In this document: in pieces, positions 40,821 to 50,380 of the stretch
How positions within the stretch are numbered: position 1 is the first letter of the stretch
Layout of the letters: each line of letters starts with the position of its first letter
Source of the DNA: Paenibacillus sp. P25
Lineage (GTDB): Bacteria; Bacillota; Bacilli; Paenibacillales; NBRC-103111
Length of the DNA stretch: 64,000 bases
Assembly (NCBI GenBank): GCA_024704175.1
Contig: CP085629.1
Span: 248,001 to 312,000, forward strand
Direction of reading: 5' to 3'
Translations under genes and position numbers: made by a program
The notes under the pieces: generated by a model
The model's input: only the letters and a program-made list of their open reading frames with translations
Told to the model about the DNA's origin: nothing
Database searches by the model: none

Positions 40821-42336
40821 TCAACCAAGCGGCTCATAATCGAACCAGTCAAAGTATGCCGGCGTATTTTGTCCCGATTCGCTGACCGCGTACATCGCAA
40901 TGAATATCCCCGTAAAACCTCCCGCCACTTCCGTGGAAAGCAGATGGGTTTCACCTGAACCGGCCTTGACGGCTTTCGCTTGGCCCTGCTCAAACAGGAA
41001 AGAGAACATCTCGGGCTGTGCCACTACTCTCAGTACGATTGGACCCGTTCCGTCGCATTCCATCATTTGCTCGGTCCTCATCGACCCTACGGTTCTGCGG
41101 AAGATGACCGCCTTGCGCCCGTTCCTCATGGTAACGGCCAGCTCGTAATGATACTTTTCATTCATATAGACGGTTAAGCCGGCTTCTTCGCCTTCGCTTG
41201 CCGGTTCGAAGTTCATCGGCGCCGCAGCGCTTGCGGAGAAGTGGCAGAGGCGGCGTCCGACAAAAGCGGGAGAGCCGGTGTCATTCAACGTCGTCCGGTT
41301 TCCCCGCAGCGTCAAATACCCCGGACGTTCCCGGAGCGACCAGCTCTGCGGTTCGGGATTGCGCAGGAAATTCCATTCGAAGCCAAGCTGAGCCTCGTGA
41401 AAATCATCCCGGACCGGCCTAGTCGGCCAGCGGACTTCCGGAAGCTGAGGCGCGTCCATCACGGTTTCGATACGGCCGCCAGCCGCCGATGATCGGCCAG
41501 CCGTCGTCCGTCCAAGTCACGGGCGCGAGAAAAGTCTCTCTGCCCAAATGATGGCGCATCGGGTAAGAGGGCGGCCGGATTCCCAAGCAGACCGCCCACC
41601 AGCCGCCGTCCCGTGTCTGCACCAGATCCGCATGTCCGGTTGCATGGATTGCGCTCCTCAGACTTCTGTGCGACAAGATGGGGTTATATGGATACGGTTC
41701 GAAGGGACCGTACGGCTCTTTGCTTCTCGCTATCGTCGCCATGTGGCCGAATTCGGTTCCTCCTTCGGCGATCATCAAGTAATAGAGACCATTGATCTTG
41801 TACAGATGGGGGGCCTCCGGATACGCGCCTCCCGTTCCCTTCCAGATTAGCCGGCTGTCCGTCAGTTGCCGGCCTGTTGCAATCTCGATCTCGCATTGAT
41901 AGATGCCGTCGCCTTGATCGCCCGAGCGGGAGGATTGAAAATACACGCGTCCGTCGTCATCGAAGAGAAGCGAAGGATCGATGCCGTCTTGTGCGACGGG
42001 ATAAGGGTCGGACCAGGGACAGGCCGGATCTTGGTCGCGGACATAAAAGTTCCCCACACCGTTCAAATTCGTGGTTACCATGTAGAACCAACCGTCGTGA
42101 TAGCGGATCGTCGGTGCGAAGATTCCCCCGGAGCTCCAAGCCCCCGTAAGCGGCGGCTGCCGCTCGGTCGTGAGGCAATGACCGATTTGACGCCAATTCA
42201 CCAGGTCTTTGCTATGAAAAATCGGCACCCCGGGAAAATATTCAAATGAGCTCGTTACAAGATAGTAGTCATCTTCTACCCGGCATATGCTGGGGTCGGG
42301 GTAAAAGCCGGGTATCACCGGATTGTTGAATTTCAT
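40821..42336 (-). CDS. GH43 beta-xylosidase / arabinofuranosidase (one frameshift)
   Basis: About 504 residues, cytoplasmic. Catalytic propeller first: base D14 in PGFYPDPSICRVEDDYY, then GGIFAPTIRYHDGWFYMV, and acid Glu in GGAYPEAPHLYKINGLYYL. A C-terminal sandwich follows (RDDFHEAQLGFEWNF, WSLRERPGYLTLRG). The frame breaks at 41481, where one base splits a GGCGGC/GGCGGC sequence. Removing it gives WPIIGGGGRIETVMDAPQL, the usual linker. The alternative is two missing bases. The gene has its own copy (D) of the shared promoter and GGGAG before ATG 42336. Confidence 0.87.
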
Positions 42337-42375
42337 CTTACGGTCGCTCCCTCTTTTCTAGTTTTCATCTCGAAC

Positions 42376-42439
42376 ATTATATGGCAGGGAATCCTCTTCA
42401 AACCTTGATTTTACAGCCATGAAATAGCATGATATAGAC
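42376..42439 (-). promoter_or_regulatory. shared activator-site promoter, copy D (upstream of GH43)
   Basis: Minus strand: GTCTATATCATGCTATTTC, then ATGGCTGT, then AAAATCAAGGTTT. The -10 TATAAT is at 42381-42376, 58 bases from the element start. The GH43 start codon is 40 bases past the -10. Confidence 0.7.
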
Positions 42440-42580
42440 AGGCGGCTATTGATTGTTGTAGGAATCTCTAATTATGACATGAAAACAGAGACGATTCGTC
42501 GGGTATTTCCCTCTTTCCGAGCTCATTACAATAAAAATACCCTTAGCGTGAAAGCGCTTGCGAACAGGATGGCGAAAGGC

Positions 42581-44368
42581 ATGTACATCAAATGGATCCA
42601 GAAGACGAACAATATCCGGATGAAGACGAAGCTGATGATTTCTTTCATCCTGGTCGTGTTTATTCCCGTTGCGCTCGTCGGCGCACTGCTCACCGAATCG
42701 CTTCGCCGGACAGCTCTGAACGATGCGATCCAGCAAACCTCGAACGATGTGGAGAAGGTCAAGACGCGCATCAGCGATATATTGAGGTCGCCTATCGAGG
42801 TTTCCAACAAGCTGGTCAGCGACCCCCGCCTTGAGGCGCTGGTCAACAAACGCTACGACTCCAGCTATTCGGTGGTGGAGGCATACCGCGGTTATCAGGA
42901 ATTCGAACTGTACAAGAAGCTGTATAAAGAGATCGACAATATCCGTTTGTATATCGACAATCCGACGCTGCTGAACAACTGGGACTATTTTCAACCGGAT
43001 CAGGTGGCCGCTACCGAATGGTATCAAGCCGTCATGAACACGGATAAAATCAGCTGGTATTACATCGGCGATGAGACGAGAAACGATCAGCTTTATTTGA
43101 GTCTGGTGCGCCGGGCCTTTTTTCCCACTTACCGCACTTCGGGCGTGCTGGTCATGAACATCAGCCAGACGAAATTGAACGCCATTCTGCAGCAGGAGCA
43201 ATTCGAGACGATGGTGATCGACGGCAATGGATATATCGCGGCGGCGAACAACCGGGGCCTTGCCGGCAAACATATCTCCGATCTGCGTATCACTCAGGGT
43301 ATTCTGGATCAACCGAACGGCACGTATCAGATCGATTACAACGGCAAGACGTCGAAGCTTGTTATCGATTCGCTCGTACCTGATGTCAGCAGCAACGGAT
43401 TGAAAATCATCTCCGTCTTTTCGGTAGAGAGCATCGTCCGGAAAGCGAACCGGATCAGCATGTTCGGGCTGTCGATTATTGTGATGAGCCTGCTGGTCGC
43501 GATGGTGTTTATTTATATATTCTCTTCGCTTCTGTCCAAGCGCATCCTCCGTCTCAGCAAACAGATCAACAAGGTGGCGCTTGGGGATTTATACGCAAGC
43601 TCCGCCATCGATGGCGACGACGAAATCGGACAGCTGTCGAGGCAATTTAATTATATGGTCGGCAATATCCGCGACCTGATGGAGGAAGTGTTCGAATCGA
43701 ACCGGCAAAAGACCGCGCTCGAGCTGAAGCAGAAGGAGATCAAGCTGAAAATGATGGCCAGCCAGATCAATCCGCATTTCTTGTTCAACGCTCTGGAGTC
43801 GCCGCGGATGAAAATCCATTTGCGAGGAAGCGCGGACATCGCCGACATCGTACGTCAGCTCGGGAATCTGATGCGCAAAAGTATCGAGGTCGGAGGAGGA
43901 ACAATCGAGCTTGGGGAAGAGATCGACATGGTGCGCTGTTATTTGGCGATTCAGCAATTCCGGTATGAAGACCGGTTGGAATACCACATCGAGCTGGCCC
44001 CGGAGGCAAGCACAATCCGTATACCCCCGCTCGTCGTGCAGCCCTTGGTGGAGAATGCCGTGATTCACGGCTTGGAAAACAAAGAAGAAGCCGTGTACAT
44101 ACGGATTAGCGCGGAATTGCGCGGCGATAAGCTGGCGGTAACGGTTGCCGACAACGGAGCCGGCATTGGCGAGTCGAAGCTGGAACGTCTGGCGCGTAGT
44201 CTTAGCGATCCGGAGGACGGGGAATACAACCGCATCGGCCTGCGCAACGTGCATCAACGGCTTGTGTTGACCTACGGTGAGCCGGCGGGGCTGCAAATCG
44301 CCAGCAAGCCAAGCGAAGGAACAGAGGTTCGATTCATGATCCCGGTAAAGGAGGATTCCGATGTATAA
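42581..44368 (+). CDS. yesM: YesM-type sensor histidine kinase
   Basis: About 595 residues from ATG 42581, chosen because homologues start like YIKWIQKTNNIRMKTKLM; the frame is open to 42449 and the start is uncertain. TM1 is ISFILVVFIPVALVGALL. An extracellular cache-like sensor and TM2 (GLSIIVMSLLVAMVFIYIF) follow, then HAMP. The His_kinase domain has H399 in NPHFLFNAL (here NALESPRM), and the HATPase has VVQPLVENAVIHGLENK and DNGAGIG. It overlaps its response regulator by 8 bases. Expected to sense an extracellular sugar and phosphorylate the 44361 product. Confidence 0.88.
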   Translation: MYIKWIQKTNNIRMKTKLMISFILVVFIPVALVGALLTESLRRTALNDAIQQTSNDVEKVKTRISDILRSPIEVSNKLVSDPRLEALVNKRYDSSYSVVEAYRGYQEFELYKKLYKEIDNIRLYIDNPTLLNNWDYFQPDQVAATEWYQAVMNTDKISWYYIGDETRNDQLYLSLVRRAFFPTYRTSGVLVMNISQTKLNAILQQEQFETMVIDGNGYIAAANNRGLAGKHISDLRITQGILDQPNGTYQIDYNGKTSKLVIDSLVPDVSSNGLKIISVFSVESIVRKANRISMFGLSIIVMSLLVAMVFIYIFSSLLSKRILRLSKQINKVALGDLYASSAIDGDDEIGQLSRQFNYMVGNIRDLMEEVFESNRQKTALELKQKEIKLKMMASQINPHFLFNALESPRMKIHLRGSADIADIVRQLGNLMRKSIEVGGGTIELGEEIDMVRCYLAIQQFRYEDRLEYHIELAPEASTIRIPPLVVQPLVENAVIHGLENKEEAVYIRISAELRGDKLAVTVADNGAGIGESKLERLARSLSDPEDGEYNRIGLRNVHQRLVLTYGEPAGLQIASKPSEGTEVRFMIPVKEDSDV

Positions 44369-45491
44369 GGTTGTTCTTGTAGACGATGAGAAGCTGGTCC
44401 GCCAAGGGATGAAAGCGATTGTCGATTGGAACCGGCACGGCTTCGAGGTAGCCGGTGAGGCAGTTAACGGCAGAGAGGCGTTGCTGCGGCACGAAGAATT
44501 GAAGCCTGACTTGATGCTCGTCGATGTGCGCATGCCCGGCATGGACGGGCTTAAGGTCATCGAAGAAATCCGCAAGACCGACTCCAGGTGCCATTTTATC
44601 ATCTTGAGCGGCCATGCCGATTTTTCCTATGCCAAAAGTGCGATCGCTTGGGGAGTCCATGCTTACTTGTTGAAGCCGCTCGATACGGAGGAAATCGATC
44701 GCGAACTGGCACGGATCGGCGCGCTGCTGCAGCGGGAATCCGAGATGCCTCGGAAGACTGAGCAGGCCGGGGCCTGGCGGAAGGACGAATTTCTGTCCCC
44801 GGATGACAAAACAGGCATAACGCGCGCGTCTAGCGGATCTGCGGCACCCGATGTGAACGAGCTGGCGGATAAGCTTTTTTACGCGCTAGATATCGGCAAT
44901 CGTGATGCTTTGCGCCGCTTGATTGAAGAGGGGCTCCAGTCCATCGCCGGACACGACGGTGCCGAGCAGGCGGTCAAGACCGCCGCGGCCCAGTGGCTGT
45001 CCCTCGCGCTGACCAAGCTGTCGAAGACAGGGGATGTTGCCTATACCGCAGTACATGAGTCGCTTCCGGTAATAGCGGACATATACGAGCAGCCCGACTT
45101 TCGAACGCTTACGCAGATGCTCGAGAAGAAGCTGCTGCAGCCGCTGGACAGGCTCGGAACGGCTGACGGCAAGCCGACGATCAAGCGGATTCTGGACTTC
45201 ATCGAGCGGCATTACGCCGAGAATCTGAAGCTGGAGACGCTCGGCGAGCTGTTCAATTACAACAGCGGCTACCTGGGGAAACTGTTCAAACTTCATACCG
45301 GAGACACGTTTAACACTTATCTGGACAAAGTGCGCATCAAGAATGCCAAAGCGCTTCTCGAGAGCGGACTTAAGGTGCATCAGGTGGCGGCCCGCGTCGG
45401 ATACGCCAATGCCGATTATTTTCACCTCAAATTCAAGAAATATTTGGGCGAATCGCCTTCCCGCTATAAAGGAAATCCGCTGCGGAAATGA
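44361..45491 (+). CDS. yesN: YesN-type response regulator (AraC output)
   Basis: 376 residues. The REC domain has acidic pocket D8/D9, phosphoacceptor D55 (LMLVDVRMPG) and the conserved Lys in YLLKPLD. A linker follows, then a C-terminal AraC double HTH (LKLETLGELFNYNSGYLGKL, YANADYFHLKFKKYLGESP). It starts inside the kinase gene (8-base overlap). It is followed by a terminator and then the Lpl-type importer, its likely target. It is one candidate for binding the shared promoter element. Confidence 0.9.
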   Translation: MYKVVLVDDEKLVRQGMKAIVDWNRHGFEVAGEAVNGREALLRHEELKPDLMLVDVRMPGMDGLKVIEEIRKTDSRCHFIILSGHADFSYAKSAIAWGVHAYLLKPLDTEEIDRELARIGALLQRESEMPRKTEQAGAWRKDEFLSPDDKTGITRASSGSAAPDVNELADKLFYALDIGNRDALRRLIEEGLQSIAGHDGAEQAVKTAAAQWLSLALTKLSKTGDVAYTAVHESLPVIADIYEQPDFRTLTQMLEKKLLQPLDRLGTADGKPTIKRILDFIERHYAENLKLETLGELFNYNSGYLGKLFKLHTGDTFNTYLDKVRIKNAKALLESGLKVHQVAARVGYANADYFHLKFKKYLGESPSRYKGNPLRK

Positions 45492-45541
45492 CAAGTTTAT
45501 GTAAAGGAATTTACAACTATGAGTCTGTAGGATTCATGAAG

Positions 45542-45600
45542 GAAGGACATATCCTGATTAACCGGGTTGAAGGGTCCGGTGCAGGCATGTCCTTCTTTTA
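45542..45600 (+). terminator. rho-independent terminator of yesMN
   Basis: Perfect 9-bp stem GAAGGACAT (45542-45550) / ATGTCCTTC (45587-45595), with an inner CCGG...CCGG fold, followed by TTTTATTTT. Confidence 0.75.
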
Positions 45601-45719
45601 TTTTCACGTTATGAGAGCGCTTATTTTTATATGATTATAAGATGAATTTATAGGGTGTTAGATGGGAAGTCGTTTCGAATATGATAGACACATGAGAAAA
45701 ACGAAATAGGAGGGTACAA

Positions 45720-46682
45720 ATGAAATCGCTTACAACAGGAATCATTCGATCAGTGGAAGGGAAAAAGCGCAAGCATCGCTTTTGGTATACCATGCTTCAG
45801 CGGCGCTATTTATATTTTATGTCAGTCCCGTTCGTCATTTGGCTCATCATTTTCAACTATGTACCTTTATGGGGATGGCTGATTGCTTTTCAAAATTACA
45901 AGCCGGGGAAATCGATTCTGGATCAAAAATGGGTCGGTCTCCAAACTTTCAAAGAATTGTTTTCCGATGAAAGATTTTATCATGTGCTGCGCAACACGAT
46001 GGCCATGAGCGTGATGGGGCTGATCGTCGGATTTACCGTTCCTATTATATTTGCTTTGCTGCTTAATGAACTTCGGGGGCGATTGTTCAAAAGATCGATT
46101 CAGACGATCTCGTACTTGCCTCATTTCGTTTCGTGGGTTGTTGTAGCCGGACTGGTTACGAAGATGCTATCCGTTGATGATGGAGCGGTCAACCAACTGC
46201 TTATGTCGTTGCATCTTATCGATAAACCGATTCAGTTTATGGCGAAAGGCGAATGGTTTTGGGGAATTGTCACGGTATCCGATATGTGGAAAGAGACAGG
46301 GTGGAATTCCATTATTTATTTAGCGGCTATGGCTGGAATCGATCCGGAGCAATACGAAGCCGCAACCGTGGATGGGGCTGGAAGGTTTCGACGCATGTGG
46401 AATATTACTTTGCCGGGCATTCGTCCTACTTTCATGGTGCTGTTCATCTTGTCCATCGGGAACCTGATCAGCATCGGGTTCGAGAAACAATTTCTGCTAG
46501 GCAACCCTCTGGTTTCGGATTACTCGGAAGTTCTGGATTTATACGCCTTAAACTATGGTATCGGGTTATCCCGCTATTCATACGGAACGGCAATCGGGAT
46601 TTTCAATTCGGTAATCAGTATCATTCTTGTCTTTACAGCTAACGGCATATACAAACGAGTAACTAAAGAAACGATCATTTAG
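45720..46682 (+). CDS. sugar ABC transporter permease (LplB/YtcP type)
   Basis: 320 residues with six TM segments (VPFVIWLIIFNYVPLWGW at the first). The EAA loop is EQYEAATVDGAGRFRRMWNI. It resembles LplB-type permeases that work with large solute-binding lipoproteins. AGGAGG lies before ATG 45720. A cre sequence overlaps the start codon. It forms an operon with the second permease (11 bases on) and the binding protein. Confidence 0.9.
   Translation: MKSLTTGIIRSVEGKKRKHRFWYTMLQRRYLYFMSVPFVIWLIIFNYVPLWGWLIAFQNYKPGKSILDQKWVGLQTFKELFSDERFYHVLRNTMAMSVMGLIVGFTVPIIFALLLNELRGRLFKRSIQTISYLPHFVSWVVVAGLVTKMLSVDDGAVNQLLMSLHLIDKPIQFMAKGEWFWGIVTVSDMWKETGWNSIIYLAAMAGIDPEQYEAATVDGAGRFRRMWNITLPGIRPTFMVLFILSIGNLISIGFEKQFLLGNPLVSDYSEVLDLYALNYGIGLSRYSYGTAIGIFNSVISIILVFTANGIYKRVTKETII
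45721..45734. promoter_or_regulatory. cre-consensus sequence over the permease start codon
   Basis: TGAAATCGCTTACA, codons 1-5 of the permease, fits the cre consensus at all 14 positions. CcpA bound here would act as a roadblock on the importer operon. Confidence 0.55.
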
Positions 46683-46693
46683 GAGTGAGTTCG

Positions 46694-47594
46694 ATGCAAG
46701 GCTTGGTACAAAAGAATATTTCCGACCGGATATTCGATACCTTGTTATATGTGGTCATGACGATCGTATTGATCGTAACGCTTTATCCATTCCTGAATGT
46801 GCTGGCCATTTCGTTAAACGATTCTTTGGACACCGTCAAGGGAGGGTTGACGATTTGGCCGAGGCAATTTACGTTGAAAAACTACGAAACTATATTTAAA
46901 TTTGAAGGTTTGGTGATCGGCTTCCGCAACTCTGTTATCCGAACTGTGTTAGGCTCGATCATCGGAGTATTGACAGCCTCCATGGTGGCTTATACATTAA
47001 GCCGGCGTGATTTTCAGGCGAGACGATTGTTTTCCGTGCTTTTCGCACTGACCTTATACTTCTCAGGCGGTTTGATTCCCGGGTATTTGCTGATTCGAAG
47101 TCTTGGCTTGATAGGTACATTTTGGGTATACATCATTCCGAGCATTCTGGGCGTATTTAACGTATTCGTCATCCGCTCTTATATTGACGGACTTCCGATT
47201 GCACTTCAAGAATCGGCTAAAATGGACGGAGCCAATGATTATACGATCTTCTGGAGGATTATCCTGCCGCTTTGCCAGCCGGTTTTGGCGACCATTGCTC
47301 TGTTTGTCGCAGTCGGACATTGGAATTCTTGGTTCGATACGTACCTGTATAATGCATCGAAACCGCAAAATACGACACTTCAATATGAGCTGATTAAGGT
47401 GCTTCAATCGACTCAGTCCGCTACCGATTATAGGAATATCAACAGCAAGCAATCAACAATCGATTGCCGCCGTATCTCCGGATTCGATCAAGATGGCGAT
47501 TACCATGGTCGTAACCATGCCGATTTTGCTCGTATACCCTTTTTTACAGAAATATTTCGTTAAAGGCATAACGCTCGGCGCAGTCAAGAGTTAA
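46694..47594 (+). CDS. carbohydrate ABC transporter permease (LplC type), one frameshift
   Basis: About 300 residues from ATG 46694 (AGGAG 8 bases upstream). Six TM, with the EAA loop IALQESAKMDGANDYTIFWR and the usual GHWNSWFDTYLY. The frame is lost near 47457-47465. Skipping one base (or two missing) gives AAVSPDSIKMAITMVVTMP, then LVYPFLQKYFVKGITLGAVK and TAA 47594, which is the normal end of this family. Second gene of the importer operon. Confidence 0.87.
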
Positions 47595-47657
47595 ATAGGA
47601 ATTTGCAGGGAAACCTGTTTATATATCATTATATGAAAATAAAGGGAGGCAAAAAAA

Positions 47658-49361
47658 GTGAAAGGGAAAGTTGCAAAAATATCCAGCGTGCTGGTTGTAA
47701 GCGCTTTGTTGGCGACAACCGGCTGCACCGATTCGTCGCAAACAAAACCGACAACAAGTGATGCATCAACGGCTAATGCTGATCCTAAAGCTGATCTTAC
47801 TCCAATGACAGTAAGATTGGCAACAGGAGGACCCTTCGATCCGAACTGGGACGATATGCAGAGCGACGTAGGTAAAGCAATCAAGGAAAAAACCGGGATT
47901 ACACTCAAAAAGGAGTTTTCCGTAGAGGGCGCTGACCCGCAGAAATATTGGGCGCTCATGGTTGCGAGCAATGATTATCCGGATTTAGTTATCGGTGGCG
48001 ATGGCAAGCTGGTTGATGCGGGAGCGCTAATCGATCTGACGCCGCTGATTGATAAATATGGCCCGAATATCAAAAAAGTGTACGGCGATTACTTGAAGCG
48101 CCTTCGCTGGAGCAATTCCGACCATGCGATCTACAAACTTCCGTGGCAAGGTGTAAACCATACGAATTTCGACGCTGGCGCCGGCTTCGAAATTCAGCAT
48201 CAAGTGTTGAAAGAGCTTGGCTATCCGCAAATCAAAACCGTGAAGGACTTTGAGGCGGCCATTAAAGCATACAAGGAAAAGCATCCGACTACTGCTGACG
48301 GGAAACCGACTATTGGAATGTCCCTCAACGCAGGCGAATGGCAAATATTAATTTCCACAACAAATCCAGCTTTTCTTACTACCGGAGCTCCGGATGATGG
48401 GGAATTCTACGTCGATCCGAAAACGTATGAAGCGAAGCTTCATTACCTTCGTCCAGAAGAGAAGGAATACTTCCGTTGGTTGAATCACATGAACGACATC
48501 GGCTTGCTGGATCCTGAAAGTTTTGTACAAAAATACGACCAATATAAAGCGAAAATTGCTTCAGGTCGCGTTCTGGGAATGATTGATCAAAACTGGGACT
48601 ATGCCGAAGCGGAAAATTCGCTTAAAAAAGAAGGGAAGTTCGAACAGACTTACGCGCATTTTCCAGTTACTTTGAATGATACTTATAAAGACCACAGTTA
48701 CCAAGACACAGGTTATATGGCAGGTCCCGGTATAAGTATTACGAAGAGCGCGAAGGACCCGGTCCGTCTCATCAAGTTCCTGGATTACTTGGCTTCGGAT
48801 GAAGGCCAGGTTCTGATTAACTGGGGGATAGAAGGCGTTCACTATAAAGTGGAGAACGGCAAACGTGTCATTCCGGCCGACGTTCTCGAGAAGAAAACTA
48901 ACGATCCCAATGGCTTTAAGAAATCAACGGGTATTGGCAACTACATTCAACTCTCTGCCAATTACGGCGATGGCGTGAAGGATCCAAGCGGCAACTATTA
49001 CACAGCCAACTTCCCCGAGCAAGTACAGGCTAAGTACAGCAAAGCTGATAAAGAAACGCTCGCGGCTTACAAAGTTTCAACTTATTTAGATTTGTTCCCG
49101 AAAAAAGAAGAGTTCCCTGTTAAGCCTTGGGGTGCAGTTTGGACAATGAGTACCGAAACAGGCTCTGAAGCGAATGTCATCTTCCAGAAGTGCGAAGACA
49201 TCATGAAGAAAAGAGTTCCGGAAGCCATTCTTGCAAAGCCGGACCAGTTCGATGCGGTCTGGGATGCTTTCATGAAGGATCTGGATAAAGCGGGTGTTCA
49301 GAAACTAAATCAAACCTATACGCAAATGGTTAAAGACAGAATCAAGCTTTGGAACGAATAA
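47658..49361 (+). CDS. extracellular solute-binding lipoprotein (LplA type)
   Basis: 567 residues from a GTG at 47658 (AAAGGGAGG upstream). Type II signal peptide with lipobox Cys at C23 (ATTGC), then a Ser/Thr-rich linker and a large two-lobed binding protein (SBP family 1) ending in DRIKLWNE. It is the size expected for LplA/YtcQ-type oligosaccharide-binding proteins. Third gene of the importer operon and followed by a terminator. The ligand is presumably an oligosaccharide from the local glycosidases. Confidence 0.9.
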   Translation: MKGKVAKISSVLVVSALLATTGCTDSSQTKPTTSDASTANADPKADLTPMTVRLATGGPFDPNWDDMQSDVGKAIKEKTGITLKKEFSVEGADPQKYWALMVASNDYPDLVIGGDGKLVDAGALIDLTPLIDKYGPNIKKVYGDYLKRLRWSNSDHAIYKLPWQGVNHTNFDAGAGFEIQHQVLKELGYPQIKTVKDFEAAIKAYKEKHPTTADGKPTIGMSLNAGEWQILISTTNPAFLTTGAPDDGEFYVDPKTYEAKLHYLRPEEKEYFRWLNHMNDIGLLDPESFVQKYDQYKAKIASGRVLGMIDQNWDYAEAENSLKKEGKFEQTYAHFPVTLNDTYKDHSYQDTGYMAGPGISITKSAKDPVRLIKFLDYLASDEGQVLINWGIEGVHYKVENGKRVIPADVLEKKTNDPNGFKKSTGIGNYIQLSANYGDGVKDPSGNYYTANFPEQVQAKYSKADKETLAAYKVSTYLDLFPKKEEFPVKPWGAVWTMSTETGSEANVIFQKCEDIMKKRVPEAILAKPDQFDAVWDAFMKDLDKAGVQKLNQTYTQMVKDRIKLWNE

Positions 49362-49370
49362 AGATAAAGC

Positions 49371-49405
49371 AGGAAAGAGCCTATTTAAATGGGCTCTTTC
49401 CTACT
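49371..49405 (+). terminator. rho-independent terminator of the importer operon
   Basis: Perfect 11-bp stem AGGAAAGAGCC (49371-49381) / GGCTCTTTCCT (49392-49402), then ACTTTC. Confidence 0.85.
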
Positions 49406-49555
49406 TTCTTTCGAACTAATATTCGTTAAGAAAACCGATCATTGCCCGCGAATGGCTATCATCGTTCAGAATAGCCCTTTGGCCATTCGATGAAACGAAG
49501 CGGGAGCCCATCATCGAGGTGTCCGTGTGTTAGATGCTGTTAGTTGCTTTTCGTT

Positions 49556-49865
49556 GCAGCGGCGCAAGAGGGCATGTATTGTATTTATGTGCCCGTGAAC
49601 GGGAAAACTCGTGGCGCTAACCGCGCCGGTACCCGAAGGGCCATGGAGCGAGCCTGTCCCGTTAGGCTTGGAAGCGATTGATCCGGGGCACGTGGCCGAC
49701 CAAGAAGGCGACCGGTATTTGCATACCGGTCGCGGTTATATGACCAAGCTTCCAATGACGGTCTTACGAGCGGGCGCTCCCCATGGAGTTTTACTTGGAC
49801 GCTTCAGTGTGATGTCCACGGGCGATTATCAGGCATTAAGCACTCCGTTGCCAACGGCCATTTAG
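49556..49865 (+). pseudogene. internal remnant of a GH43-like catalytic domain
   Basis: Reads QEGMYCIYVPVNGKT, then after a one-base shift near 49611 ALTAPVPEGPWSEPVPLGL, then EAIDPGHVADQEGDRYLHTG and RGYMTKL. The order (strand, substrate-like PxGPW, IDPGHF-like second catalytic Asp, DRYL) is that of a GH43-family propeller. Both ends are missing and the tail after about 49760 is not family-like. The remaining DNA in 49403-50123 shows no gene. Confidence 0.5.
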
Positions 49866-50123
49866 CGGTAATCATGATATTTACATTGTTTTAGGGGGAA
49901 TTTTGTAAAAAAATCATCCGAAAAAACTTCGTGTGATCCATGTTGAAAGTGGAAAACGTTACGTCGTATCGGTCGTTTATCAATGCATGCAGCGATACGT
50001 CCGTAGCGGAACATCGGCAGGTTCAATCCTGCAATTTTTCAATGAATTTATGGATAATTTTAATGGTATTTTTGATCACAAGGACATGGTAAAATTACCC
50101 ATACGTTCCATAATGGGATGGAA

Positions 50124-50186
50124 GTCTATATTGTGCTATTCTTCGGCCTAAAAATCAAGGTTTAAAGTCAAATGGTAATATATATT
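50124..50186 (+). promoter_or_regulatory. shared activator-site promoter, copy C (upstream of the DUF5696 operon)
   Basis: GTCTATATTGTGCTATTCT, then TCGGCCT, then AAAAATCAAGGTTT. The -10 candidate TATATT is at 50181-50186, 57 bases from the element start. It precedes the whole 50381-62999 operon. Confidence 0.7.
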
Positions 50187-50248
50187 AAAAAGAAGAGAGA
50201 GTTCCACAAAATGGGGGAGTGAAGTAATGTGTCTGCGATGGTCGTTCC

Positions 50249-50262
50249 TGTAAACGCTTTAA
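50249..50262. promoter_or_regulatory. near-cre site (CcpA)
   Basis: TGTAAACGCTTTAA matches the cre consensus at 13 of 14 positions and lies in the leader of the operon. Confidence 0.5.
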
Positions 50263-50380
50263 TAATCGAGGCTTAGAAAGCTTCGTACTCTGACACAATC
50301 TTTTGCAGCATACATGAGTATCGAACAGAACGTTCTTGGTCGATGCTCTCATAGAAGCCTTACAGATTGGGGGAGCCGTT

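Noticed and set aside
42539..42566. cre-like TGAAAGCGCTTGCG near the yesM start
   Set aside because: The last two positions do not match the consensus, and it lies in an uncertain coding or leader region.
42446..43312. Open frame of 288 codons opposite yesM, and a similar one at 43589-44602
   Set aside because: Both are antisense shadows of a clear sensor kinase gene; compositions are not protein-like.
49933..50151. Open frame of 72 codons between the GH43 remnant and the DUF5696 operon
   Set aside because: It runs into the shared promoter element, lacks a ribosome site and shows no recognisable protein.
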